Below are positions 25,575 through 33,106 of a DNA stretch of 64,000 nt, in pieces (position 1 is the first letter of the stretch; each line of letters begins with the position of its first letter). The position numbers were made by a program, and so were the translations under genes. The notes under the pieces were generated by a model, which had not been told where the DNA came from, searched no databases, and saw nothing but the letters and a program-made list of their open reading frames with translations. The stretch lies in contig NZ_CM000745.1 of assembly GCF_000161455.1 (NCBI RefSeq), positions 2,113,973 to 2,177,972 on the forward strand, read 5' to 3'. The stretch comes from Bacillus pseudomycoides DSM 12442 (GTDB taxonomy: Bacteria > Bacillota > Bacilli > Bacillales > Bacillaceae_G).

Positions 25575-27113
25575 ATGAGTTGTTGTAGCGTCATCTTGAT
25601 TATTCCCTTCTTGTTCATAAGCTCTAGGTTCACACAAGCTGAAGTACCTACTACGTATCAAAAACATGAATTACGCGCCGCATGGATTGCATCTGTTCTC
25701 AACATTGATTGGCCCTCTAAGCCAGGATTACCTATCGAAAAGCTGAAACAAGAATTTATCAAACTACTAGATGATGTAAAAAATCTAGGTATGAATACAG
25801 TTGTTGTTCAAATTAAACCAACCGCAGACGCTTTTTACCCTTCCCAATATGGCCCTTGGTCCGAATATCTCACAGGCATACAAGGAAAAGACCCCGGTTA
25901 TGATCCACTCGCATTTATGATTGAAGAAGCACATAAAAGAAATCTTGAATTCCACGCTTGGATTAATCCCTACAGAATAACGATGAATCATACCGATATA
26001 AACCGATTAGCAGAAAACCACCCAGCAAAGCAACATCCCGATTGGGTCATACCCTACGGCGGGAAACTATACTATAATCCTGGTATTCCAGAAGTGAAAG
26101 CTTTTATAACGGAAGGTGCATTGGAAATTGTACAAAATTATGACATTGACGCACTTCACATGGACGATTATTTTTATCCCTACAAAGTAGCGGGTGAGGA
26201 AATTCCAGATCAAAACACATATGAAACATATAATAATGGGCGATTTTCTAACATTGAAGACTGGCGTCGTGATAATGTGAACCAACTTGTAAACGGATTA
26301 AATACTGCTATTAAACAAGAAAAATCTTATGTCAAATTTGGAATTAGTCCATTTGGAGTATGGAGGAATATTGCTGATGATCCAACCGGTTCTAATACAA
26401 CTGCTGGACAAAGAAATTATGATGACCTATATGCTGACACACGAGAATGGATACAAAAAGGGTATATTGACTATATTACACCACAAATCTATTGGAATAT
26501 CGGTTTTGCACCTGCAGCATATGACGTTTTACTAGATTGGTGGATAAAAGAAACAGAAAACAAACAAATTCACCTATATATTGGACAAGCTGCATATAAA
26601 ATTAATAATAACTCAGTCCCCGCTTGGTCAGACCCTGAAGAATATCCAAGGCAAATTGCATTAAATCATCAATATTCACAAATAAAAGGTAGCATGCACT
26701 TTAGCCTTAAAGATATAAATAACAATCCATTAGGAATAAAAGATCGACTACAAAAAGATATTTATACACATCCTGCATTAATTCCACCAATGCCTTGGCT
26801 AGATCACGATCCACCTAAGCAACCTACTTTAAAAGGTGCTATTGCAAGAAATGATGGTATTGCCTTAGGAATCATCGATGATAGAAACAATGATTCTACG
26901 TATTATGCAATCTATCGAGTAAATGAAAAGAATGACGTTGACATTCAAAAAGCTGAAAACTTACTTACTACTGTACGAAAAACAAAACCTGGGGAAATTT
27001 ATGTAGATAAAACAGCTGTGTCTGGTAAGACGTATACGTATGTGGTGACTGCTTTGGATCGGTTGCATAACGAGAGTATCCCTTCTAGCAAAACTACTAT
27101 ACAAGCGAAGTAA
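25575..27113 (+). CDS. Secreted family 10-like glycosyl hydrolase (YngK-type, GHL10)
   Basis: About 512 residues. A signal peptide (CCSVILIIPFLFISS, cleavage near TQA) leads into a GHL10 TIM-barrel: ELRAAWIASVLNIDWPSKPG, KNLGMNTVVVQIKPTADAFYPS, LEFHAWINPYRI, DALHMDDYFYPY, and YGISPFGVW-like FGISPFGVWRN, then a fibronectin-III-like tail (about residues 420-512). Such exported enzymes are thought to act on cell-wall glycans. The best ribosome binding site (AAGGAGG, 25541-25547) points not to the ATG at 25575 but to an in-frame ATT at 25554, which would add the basic n-region IFRKLL. The divergent PTS/kinase genes fit import of released amino sugars. Confidence 0.85.
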   Translation: MSCCSVILIIPFLFISSRFTQAEVPTTYQKHELRAAWIASVLNIDWPSKPGLPIEKLKQEFIKLLDDVKNLGMNTVVVQIKPTADAFYPSQYGPWSEYLTGIQGKDPGYDPLAFMIEEAHKRNLEFHAWINPYRITMNHTDINRLAENHPAKQHPDWVIPYGGKLYYNPGIPEVKAFITEGALEIVQNYDIDALHMDDYFYPYKVAGEEIPDQNTYETYNNGRFSNIEDWRRDNVNQLVNGLNTAIKQEKSYVKFGISPFGVWRNIADDPTGSNTTAGQRNYDDLYADTREWIQKGYIDYITPQIYWNIGFAPAAYDVLLDWWIKETENKQIHLYIGQAAYKINNNSVPAWSDPEEYPRQIALNHQYSQIKGSMHFSLKDINNNPLGIKDRLQKDIYTHPALIPPMPWLDHDPPKQPTLKGAIARNDGIALGIIDDRNNDSTYYAIYRVNEKNDVDIQKAENLLTTVRKTKPGEIYVDKTAVSGKTYTYVVTALDRLHNESIPSSKTTIQAK

Positions 27114-27117
27114 TCAT

Positions 27118-27148
27118 AAAATCCCTCACTCTATATATGAGGGATTTT
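27118..27148 (+). terminator. Terminator of the GH10-like gene
   Basis: Perfect 11-base stem, AAAATCCCTCA / TGAGGGATTTT, right after the stop codon. Confidence 0.85.
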
Positions 27149-27345
27149 ACCTTACGCATATTCAAAAAACAAACTACCCAGGCTTAGGAAGGGTATGCAT
27201 TTACTATATTTGATCTGTTCATCCATTTTTTCATGTTATATGGTTCTAATAGGGTTAAAGGTAGTATCCGGCGATATTGCTGTCATTTACCTTTAGACGT
27301 TTTTTCATTAACATATAAGTGGCTGTACAAACAAAAGCAAAAATA

Positions 27346-27378
27346 AAGCAGGAGGGGCTTTGCATCTGCCCTCTGCTT
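27346..27378 (-). terminator. Terminator of the proBA operon
   Basis: GC-rich stem AAGCAGGAGGGGC / GCCCTCTGCTT with a one-base bulge, ending 2 bases from the proA stop codon; a T-rich stretch follows on the minus strand. The 27149-27345 gap shows no gene. Confidence 0.75.
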
Positions 27379-27379
27379 C

Positions 27380-28627
27380 TTATCCCCGAATCTGTCCATT
27401 CCCACGAATCACATATTTCGTGGAAGTCAATGCAGGCAATCCCATCGGCCCCCGCGCGTGCAGCTTTTGCGTGCTGATGCCGATTTCGGCGCCGAAGCCA
27501 AATTCAAAGCCGTCCGTAAAGCGAGTCGAAGCATTATGGTACAGCGCCGCGGCATCGACGGAAATGAAAAATTTACTGACATTTCCTTCGTTTTCTGTAA
27601 TAATCGCTTCGGAATGCTTGGAGCCATAAGCATTGATGTGGCGAATCGCTTCTTCAACCGAGGAAACGATTTTGACTGCCAGCGTAAGAGACAAAAACTC
27701 TGTTTGCCAGTCTTCTTCTGAAGCAGGGACAAGAGATGAATCAATTGTCAAAGCTTTCTTATCCCCGCGTAGCTCCACTCCTTTTTCCTTCAAGAAGGAA
27801 AACAGCTCAGTACCGTAACGCTCCACCCAATTCTCATGAAGTACAATTGTTTCAATAGCGTTGCATACGGACGGGCGCTGTGTTTTAGCGTTTACAATAA
27901 TGTCGAATGCCATCTGTTTATCTGCTGTTTCATCAATGAAAATGTGACAATTTCCCGCACCTGTTTCTAATACAGGGACAGACGCTTCTCTCACTACCAT
28001 ATCAATCAGCTGCTTGCCGCCTCTTGGAATAAGAACATCTAAGTACTCGTTCAATGTAAACAGCTGCTTTGCGCTTTCACGTGACGTATCTTCAATGAGC
28101 TGTACGCTGTCTGGAGGCAGGCTAGTTTGTTCGAGTGCCCGGTGAATGACAGCGACAATGGCTTTGTTGGAATAAATGGCGGAAGAACTACCGCGCAGAA
28201 TCACCGCGTTTCCTGTTTTCAAGCAAATCGTGGCCGCATCCACCGTCACATTTGGCCTCGCCTCGTAAATCATCCCCACAACGCCGAGTGGCACGCGCAC
28301 CTCCTGAATGGACAATCCGTTCGGCCGTTCCCATGCCGCCACGCACCCTCCGACAGGGTCACGCAAATCAATCAGCTGCCGGATGCCCTCTGCCATGTCA
28401 ATGATGCGCTGTTCGTTCAACAGGAGGCGGTCAAGGAGTGATGCAGACATTCCTTTCGCTTTTCCTTGTTCGATATCCCGTTTGTTTTCCGTCAAAATGT
28501 AGGATGTCTCCGCCATCAATTTCTCAGCGATAGCCGCCAGCGCCTTATTTTTTTGATCCGTCGATTTGGCCACAAGCTCTCTCATAACCGCTTTCGCTTT
28601 TTGTCCCTTTGCTAATACTTCGTTCAT
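27380..28627 (-). CDS. proA: Gamma-glutamyl phosphate reductase
   Basis: A 415-residue cytoplasmic enzyme reducing gamma-glutamyl phosphate to glutamate semialdehyde with NADPH, the second step of proline synthesis. Typical segments are VPLGVVGMIYEARPNVTVDAA, LKTGNAVILRGSS, ETGAGNCHIFID, the catalytic-cysteine region QRPSVCNAIETIVLH and RFTDGFEFGFGAEIGISTQKLHARGPMGL. The ATG at 28627 has GGGGGAAG upstream. Base composition is far above the surroundings (35 of 60 bases are G or C at 28261-28320), as in proB. It lies 239 bases after proB, an unusually large gap for this pair. Confidence 0.95.
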   Translation of the reverse strand: MNEVLAKGQKAKAVMRELVAKSTDQKNKALAAIAEKLMAETSYILTENKRDIEQGKAKGMSASLLDRLLLNEQRIIDMAEGIRQLIDLRDPVGGCVAAWERPNGLSIQEVRVPLGVVGMIYEARPNVTVDAATICLKTGNAVILRGSSSAIYSNKAIVAVIHRALEQTSLPPDSVQLIEDTSRESAKQLFTLNEYLDVLIPRGGKQLIDMVVREASVPVLETGAGNCHIFIDETADKQMAFDIIVNAKTQRPSVCNAIETIVLHENWVERYGTELFSFLKEKGVELRGDKKALTIDSSLVPASEEDWQTEFLSLTLAVKIVSSVEEAIRHINAYGSKHSEAIITENEGNVSKFFISVDAAALYHNASTRFTDGFEFGFGAEIGISTQKLHARGPMGLPALTSTKYVIRGNGQIRG

Positions 28628-28866
28628 TTTCACTTCCCCCTTTTAAAGATAAAATTTGAGACGTGTCTAACTCCGCCAGCTAGGCACTGCAACCCAAAAC
28701 TCTCCTACACAGATATTAGTTGAATCGACCGGGCTCTTAACGTTCTGTTGCTCATCCTGTCTAAACATTCAAGTTACTGACGCTTTGAGCAGAGAAAAGG
28801 CAAAAAACGCCAGTTAAGACGAAAAGCCTTGGTTTTTGCACCTAAACAAGCCGGCTTCTGTTTTTC
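28628..28866 (-). other. Unusual spacer between proB and proA
   Basis: This 239-base spacer holds no open frame with a ribosome binding site other than that of proA. In most genomes proB and proA are nearly contiguous. It contains short repeats of mixed sign (for example AAAAACGCC and AAAACCAAGGC) that could fold, but no clean terminator. It may be an old insertion or deletion scar. I cannot assign it. Confidence 0.4.
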
Positions 28867-29970
28867 TTAAGATGAAACCCAATTATCCCTATGAATGACC
28901 TCGTAGCTATGCCTTTCTTCTCGCGCTTGAATGTCACGGCTCCGCATGCCTTTCAGCGCCCGCAATTCCTCTGCGCTATATCTGCACTGCCCTTTGCCGA
29001 TTACGCGTCCTTTTTGCGTGATGACCTCCACCACTTCGCCGGCCTGAAAGATCCCGAACACGCCGGTAACACCAGCGGGCAGAAGACTTTTTCCATGATG
29101 GACGATAGCAGCGGCTGCGCCAGCATCCACCTCGATTTGTCCTCTCACGAGCGAATGCAATGCAATCCATTGCTTGTTCATCTTGATCACTTTTTGCGGC
29201 GTATTACCGATGTACGTTCCGTCACCTTTGCCTTTCAAAACATCTAAAAACTTCTCCTGTCCGCTTCCTGTTCCGATGAATACGCTCACACCGAGAGACA
29301 GCGCCGTCTTCGCCGCATCGATTTTCGATCTCATGCCGCCGGTACCGAGCTTTGAGCCAGCATCTCCGGCAAGAGCGTCAATTTCTTCCGTAACGTCAGG
29401 AAGAAAGTAATACTTTTTCGCGTCCGGATTTTTCTGAGGATTCCGGTCGTACAAACCGTTCACATCCGTAAAAATCATGAGCATATCTGCCGACACGAGC
29501 CCGCTTACTAAAGCCGACAGCATGTCATTATCTCCGAACGTTAGCTCCTCTACAGAAATAGAATCGTTTTCATTGATAATAGGCAAGGCAGAGCGGTCCA
29601 GCAGCTCTGATAAAGTTGCATAGGCATTGCTGTATTGTTCTTTTCTAGAAAAATCGCTTCTTGTTAGTAGAAGCTGCGCGGTAACAATCCCATATTTGAG
29701 GAATTCCTCTGTATACGCCTGCATTAAGAGACTTTGCCCGACAGCGGCGGCAGCCTGTTTTCCTTTGATTGTCACAGGCCGTCCGGGATACCCAAGAGCA
29801 GAGAAGCCTGCGGCAACGGCCCCGGATGTAATCAGCAAAATTTCATGTCCTTCCTGTTTCAGCCGTGCCAAGGCGGCAACGTGATCTGAAAGCTGTTCGC
29901 TAGAGATGCCGCCTTGATTCGCTGCCAAAGAACTGCTTCCAATTTTTATGACAATTCGTTGTTTTTTCAC
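28867..29970 (-). CDS. proB: Glutamate 5-kinase
   Basis: A 367-residue kinase that phosphorylates the gamma-carboxyl of glutamate, committing it to proline. The amino-acid-kinase domain shows VIKIGSSSL, LITSGAVAAGF, GKQAAAAVGQSLLMQ, LPIINENDSISVEE, FGDNDMLSALVSG and KLGTGGMRSKIDAA; a PUA domain occupies the last 90 residues (KQWIALHSL to EVIHRDNW). Translation starts at GTG behind GAGGAGGT. Sequence and high GC are more like B. subtilis group ProB than the surrounding B. cereus DNA. Expression is set by the upstream proline T-box. Feedback inhibition by proline would be expected of biosynthetic ProB. Confidence 0.95.
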   Translation of the reverse strand: MKKQRIVIKIGSSSLAANQGGISSEQLSDHVAALARLKQEGHEILLITSGAVAAGFSALGYPGRPVTIKGKQAAAAVGQSLLMQAYTEEFLKYGIVTAQLLLTRSDFSRKEQYSNAYATLSELLDRSALPIINENDSISVEELTFGDNDMLSALVSGLVSADMLMIFTDVNGLYDRNPQKNPDAKKYYFLPDVTEEIDALAGDAGSKLGTGGMRSKIDAAKTALSLGVSVFIGTGSGQEKFLDVLKGKGDGTYIGNTPQKVIKMNKQWIALHSLVRGQIEVDAGAAAAIVHHGKSLLPAGVTGVFGIFQAGEVVEVITQKGRVIGKGQCRYSAEELRALKGMRSRDIQAREERHSYEVIHRDNWVSS

Positions 29971-30062
29971 TTTTGTACCTCCTCGTCTAAAATGAAAATT
30001 TTTTTATAAGGTGTGCCGCTTCTTTTTTCGAATGGAAACAAAATACTCTTCTACCGCGTGCA

Positions 30063-30089
30063 ATTTGCAGGGAAAAATCCCCTGCAAAT
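30063..30089 (-). promoter_or_regulatory. Extra hairpin between the T-box terminator and proB
   Basis: A perfect 10-base stem, ATTTGCAGGG / CCCTGCAAAT, with a 7-base loop. It lies between the T-box terminator and the proB ribosome binding site and has no following T-run, so it is not a terminator. It could be an RNA-stability or attenuation element. Confidence 0.5.
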
Positions 30090-30121
30090 GATGCCCATTT
30101 CGCAACAAAAATTCAAATAAA

Positions 30122-30345
30122 AAGACCGCTCCGCCCTTAAAAAGGACGAAACGGTCATCGTTCCGCGGTACCACCTTCATTGATATGATCCATATCCGCT
30201 TGTCGCCTGTAACGCAGGCATACGCTTAAACTTTCGTTTAAAACTCGGGGATAGGTTCGATAGTTTCTTTGCGAGGAATCTTTCAGCCTGCGGATTCCAC
30301 TCTCTTGCGCAAGAAAACATATGTACTAGTTCCCTTCAACGATTT
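30122..30345 (-). ncRNA. Proline-specific T-box riboswitch
   Basis: A T-box leader on the minus strand ahead of proB. Landmarks, read 5' to 3' on that strand: Stem I from about 30345, with the specifier-loop sequence GAACCTATC near 30260-30250 offering CCU (proline); the T-box core AAGGTGGTACCGCG at 30177-30164; and the intrinsic terminator GACCGTTTCGTCC...GGGCGGAGCGGTC at about 30155-30124 followed by T residues. Uncharged tRNA-Pro would pair with CCU and stabilise the antiterminator, switching on proBA when proline is scarce. The CCU choice is from the expected position and the gene context. Confidence 0.9.
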
Positions 30346-30371
30346 TAATTTTAATTTTAATTTTAATTTTT
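30342..30371. repeat. Hexanucleotide tandem repeat in the proBA leader
   Basis: Five copies of ATTTTA in a row lie between the -10 box of the proBA promoter and Stem I of the T-box, that is, across the probable transcription start. Such tracts can change copy number by slippage. Confidence 0.8.
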
Positions 30372-30374
30372 TAT

Positions 30375-30404
30375 ATTATGCAATACAGTGGATTTTTATG
30401 TCAA
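30375..30404 (-). promoter_or_regulatory. Sigma-A-type promoter of proBA
   Basis: On the minus strand, TTGACA (30404-30399) and CATAAT (30380-30375) are separated by 18 bases. The T-box leader begins about 30 bases downstream. Confidence 0.65.
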
Positions 30405-30429
30405 GAGATGTTTTAAAAAACAAAGAAGG

Positions 30430-31080
30430 CTGCATATTTAATTTTTATTGATAAATGGAAATTATCGGGGTTTATAAAAATACAACACCATTCTTGGAAA
30501 ATTGCACGCTAAGGACTAGAAAAATTTACTATGACAACGTTCTTAAAGGATAACCACATGTTCAGAAAGAAAACGCCAAAAATTAATTGATCACTGAATC
30601 TTGTACGCACTTTATTAACTTGATTATATCTAGAAAACGTTGATATAGTTTTCTGAACAAATATCTCTTAACGTACAACAAAAGAGGTATTTTGTATTAA
30701 CACGTATAATTTTCCCGAAAGAATATAGTGCTTCATAAGTACTCTGTATATCAAATTGTTTTTTTTCAAATATTTTACGTAGCAATCCTTTCAATTTCCC
30801 CTTTTCATTATACTACTGATAATGATATGTTATATTCTCCAAAAGTATTTAAGATGTTATAGAGTGAAATATAATAAAAATTTCAAACTATAGAAAATAT
30901 GCTTGTTTAGTACACAATAAAAGTGATTTCTATGCATATTTGGTATTGCAAAAAACAATGTACTCTCTTAAAATATTTTTTTATAGTAATCTCGATATTA
31001 TTTATAATGCCTATTTCTCTTTTACAGGATATCACAAAGTTTTTTAGAATAATAAATTTCAATCTAATGAAATTTATACT
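30430..31080. other. AT-rich gap without recognisable genes
   Basis: About 650 bases between the proBA promoter and proC. The only frames are short and lack ribosome binding sites. A minus-strand stretch near 30640-30800 (KGLLRKIFEKKQFDIQSTYE) looks faintly protein-like but is unbroken for only about 45 codons and I do not recognise it. An inverted repeat of AGAAAAC/GTTTTCT type occurs around 30560-30655. Confidence 0.5.
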
Positions 31081-31103
31081 AAAAGGAGCGAGAGCGAATT
31101 ATT

Positions 31104-31921
31104 ATGAACAAACAAATAGGATTCATAGGATGCGGAAATATGGGTATCGCTATGATAGGTGGAATGATTAACAAAAATATAGTTTCCTCAGATAAAATAA
31201 TTTGTTCAGATTTAAATGTCATTAATTTAAAAAATGCTAGTGAAAAATACGATATAATCACAACTACTGACAACAATAAAGTAGCTAACAATGCTGATAT
31301 TTTAATTTTATCAATCAAACCAGACCTATACTCATCAGTAATTAACCAAATAAAAGAGCAGATAAAAAGCGATGTAGTAGTAGTAACTATTGCTGCAGGG
31401 AAAAACATTAAGAGTACTGAGGACGCCTTTGGCAGAAAGTTAAAAGTTGTTAGAGTAATGCCTAATACACCTGCTCTTGTTGGAGAAGGAATGTCTGCAT
31501 TATGTGCTAATAAAATGGTTACGGAAAAAGACCTAGAAGATATACTAACTATATTTAATAGTTTTGGCCAAACAGAGATAGTACATGAAAGATTAATGGA
31601 CGTTGTAACATCTGTAAGTGGTTCTTCTCCAGCATATGTATATATGTTTATAGAAGCTATGGCAGATGCTGCTGTACTAGATGGTATGCCAAGAACTCAA
31701 GCATATAAATTCGCAGCCCAAGCTGTATTAGGTTCTGCAAAAATGGTACTTGAAACAGGAATACACCCAGGTGCACTTAAAGACATGGTTTGTTCTCCAG
31801 GTGGACGACAATAGAAGCTGTAGCAACGTTAGAAGAGAAAGGATTAAGAACAGCTATTATTTCGGCTATGAAGCATTGCACTCAAAAATCTATTGAAATA
31901 TCCAAGTTAACTAATAAATAA
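31104..31921 (+). pseudogene. proC: Pyrroline-5-carboxylate reductase with a frameshift
   Basis: The last enzyme of proline synthesis. Frame one gives 236 residues: GFIGCGNMGIAMIGGM (NADPH-binding), ILILSIKPDLY, VRVMPNTPALVGEGMSAL, DVVTSVSGSSPAYVYMFIEAMADAAVLDGMPR and GALKDMVCSPGG. At about 31803 one base is missing from the expected GGTGGAACGACA, so the protein ends at RQ; the expected tail (TIEAVATLEEKGLRTAIISA) continues in the next frame to a stop at 31919. The DNA is extremely AT-rich (12 of 60 bases G or C at 31201-31260) and Clostridium-like in codon use. The lost C-terminus forms the dimer core, so function is doubtful. Confidence 0.85.
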
Positions 31922-32027
31922 GAAATAACTTATAGAATGTACCATAGCAACAAAAAATTCTATACTAAGAAAACAATTATTTATTTCCTCCTATATTTAC
32001 AGATAATAAGGAGCAACTTCTAGGAAT

Positions 32028-32205
32028 ACTGTTCAGTTAATACCATTAATTAATAAAAATCCTGATTACAAATATAATTTTTCTTTTTCTCTTCTTCAAA
32101 CACTCTCTAAAACATTAACACCTCTTGAAGTGCTTGAAATTGAAAGCCTATATAAAGAAAAATTAGGCACGCGTAAGTTTGGATACAATTCAAACTTAAT
32201 AGTTA
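32028..32205 (+). pseudogene. C-terminal remnant of a GIY-YIG-type nuclease
   Basis: An open stretch without start codon or ribosome binding site reads NKNPDYKYNFSFSLLQTLSK, LTPLEVLEIESLYKEKLGTR and KFGYNSN. The ending LYKEKLGTR-x-x-GYN resembles the C-terminus of small GIY-YIG nuclease family proteins as I remember them. The catalytic GIY-YIG part is absent. It lies between the broken proC and the TelA operon. Confidence 0.4.
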
Positions 32206-32216
32206 AACTACAAAAA

Positions 32217-32241
32217 CCTCTTGAGTACGTGACTCAAGAGG
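32217..32241 (-). terminator. Terminator of the telA operon
   Basis: Perfect 10-base stem, CCTCTTGAGT / ACTCAAGAGG, loop ACGTG, with a T-run on the minus strand. Confidence 0.85.
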
Positions 32242-32248
32242 CTTTCTT

Positions 32249-33082
32249 TTACTTATTCTTAAATTTTTCCTTCGCCGCTCTCATTTTCACATTCAAATCA
32301 TGATTAATGGAGTCACGAATATCACGCTCTACTGCTTCCATTTCTTTTTGGAAGTTTTGTAAGTAAACCTGCAATTCTTCTTCTTTTTCAGGACGCTGTG
32401 ATGGCGGTAGCTGAGCCACTAGTGACAGCATATCCGTTAAATCTTTCATTAAGAAAGTTTCAAGTTTGTGTTGTTGTTCAAACATGCGATGTTCTTGGTA
32501 ATACGGAAGTGCGTTTAATACGGCAATTGTAATTTCATCGACTGTTCTTTGTAGTGACGGATTGATTGCGCGTTTATACGCTTGAATTGTATTTAATGCA
32601 TCTGGATAACGGTCATAAAAATACAATTTATAAAACGATAAATCTGTTGGCTTAGATGATTGTTGTGATTCTTGTCGTAAAAAATCTTTTACTTTCATCG
32701 CTGCTACATCGATATCTTCATTCGTCACTTTTTTCGTTGTTTTTGCCATAGCGTGTACCTTTTTCTGTTTATCTTTCGGTAACATAGAGAAAACTTGTTC
32801 TCTTGTACGTTGATCCGCCGCACAGAAAAGAGTATTCAATGTTTGTTTTTCTTTTTTCCCCTCTGTACGAATCCAGCGATAAAAAAGCGGATTCTGCGTA
32901 AATTCTTGTAAGAACGGTGTTGATTTATTTGATAATTTTTCAATTGATTCATTCGCTCGTTTATACGGTTTCGCCCATGATAAATAAAATTTCCGGCCGA
33001 AATACACAAGCAAGACAACAATTGTAAATCCTACTAAAAGCAATACTCCAATTAGTATTAAAACTAATTTAAAGAAGCCCAT
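32249..33082 (-). CDS. Membrane-anchored protein paired with TelA
   Basis: A 277-residue protein with one N-terminal membrane span (about residues 5-28, LVLILIGVLLLVGFTIVVLLVYF) and a cytoplasmic helical domain of about 245 residues, rich in K, E and Q, with a basic C-terminus (KMRAAKEKFKNK). The ATG has AGAGGAGGTG upstream. It starts 24 bases after telA, so the two are an operon. In B. subtilis, TelA-family YaaN is paired with XpaC, another membrane-linked helical protein; this partner may play the same part, but I see no clear XpaC signature. Function unknown. Confidence 0.72.
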   Translation of the reverse strand: MGFFKLVLILIGVLLLVGFTIVVLLVYFGRKFYLSWAKPYKRANESIEKLSNKSTPFLQEFTQNPLFYRWIRTEGKKEKQTLNTLFCAADQRTREQVFSMLPKDKQKKVHAMAKTTKKVTNEDIDVAAMKVKDFLRQESQQSSKPTDLSFYKLYFYDRYPDALNTIQAYKRAINPSLQRTVDEITIAVLNALPYYQEHRMFEQQHKLETFLMKDLTDMLSLVAQLPPSQRPEKEEELQVYLQNFQKEMEAVERDIRDSINHDLNVKMRAAKEKFKNK

Positions 33083-33106
33083 TTTTTCACCTCCTCTAAC
33101 GATTCT

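Noticed and set aside
27458..30147. Many long plus-strand frames opposite proA and proB
   Set aside because: They are antisense shadows produced by the higher GC of these genes; no ribosome binding sites, and the minus-strand products are unmistakable.
30923..31171. 82-codon plus-strand frame in front of proC
   Set aside because: It runs through the proC ribosome binding site into proC in another frame and has no start signal of its own.
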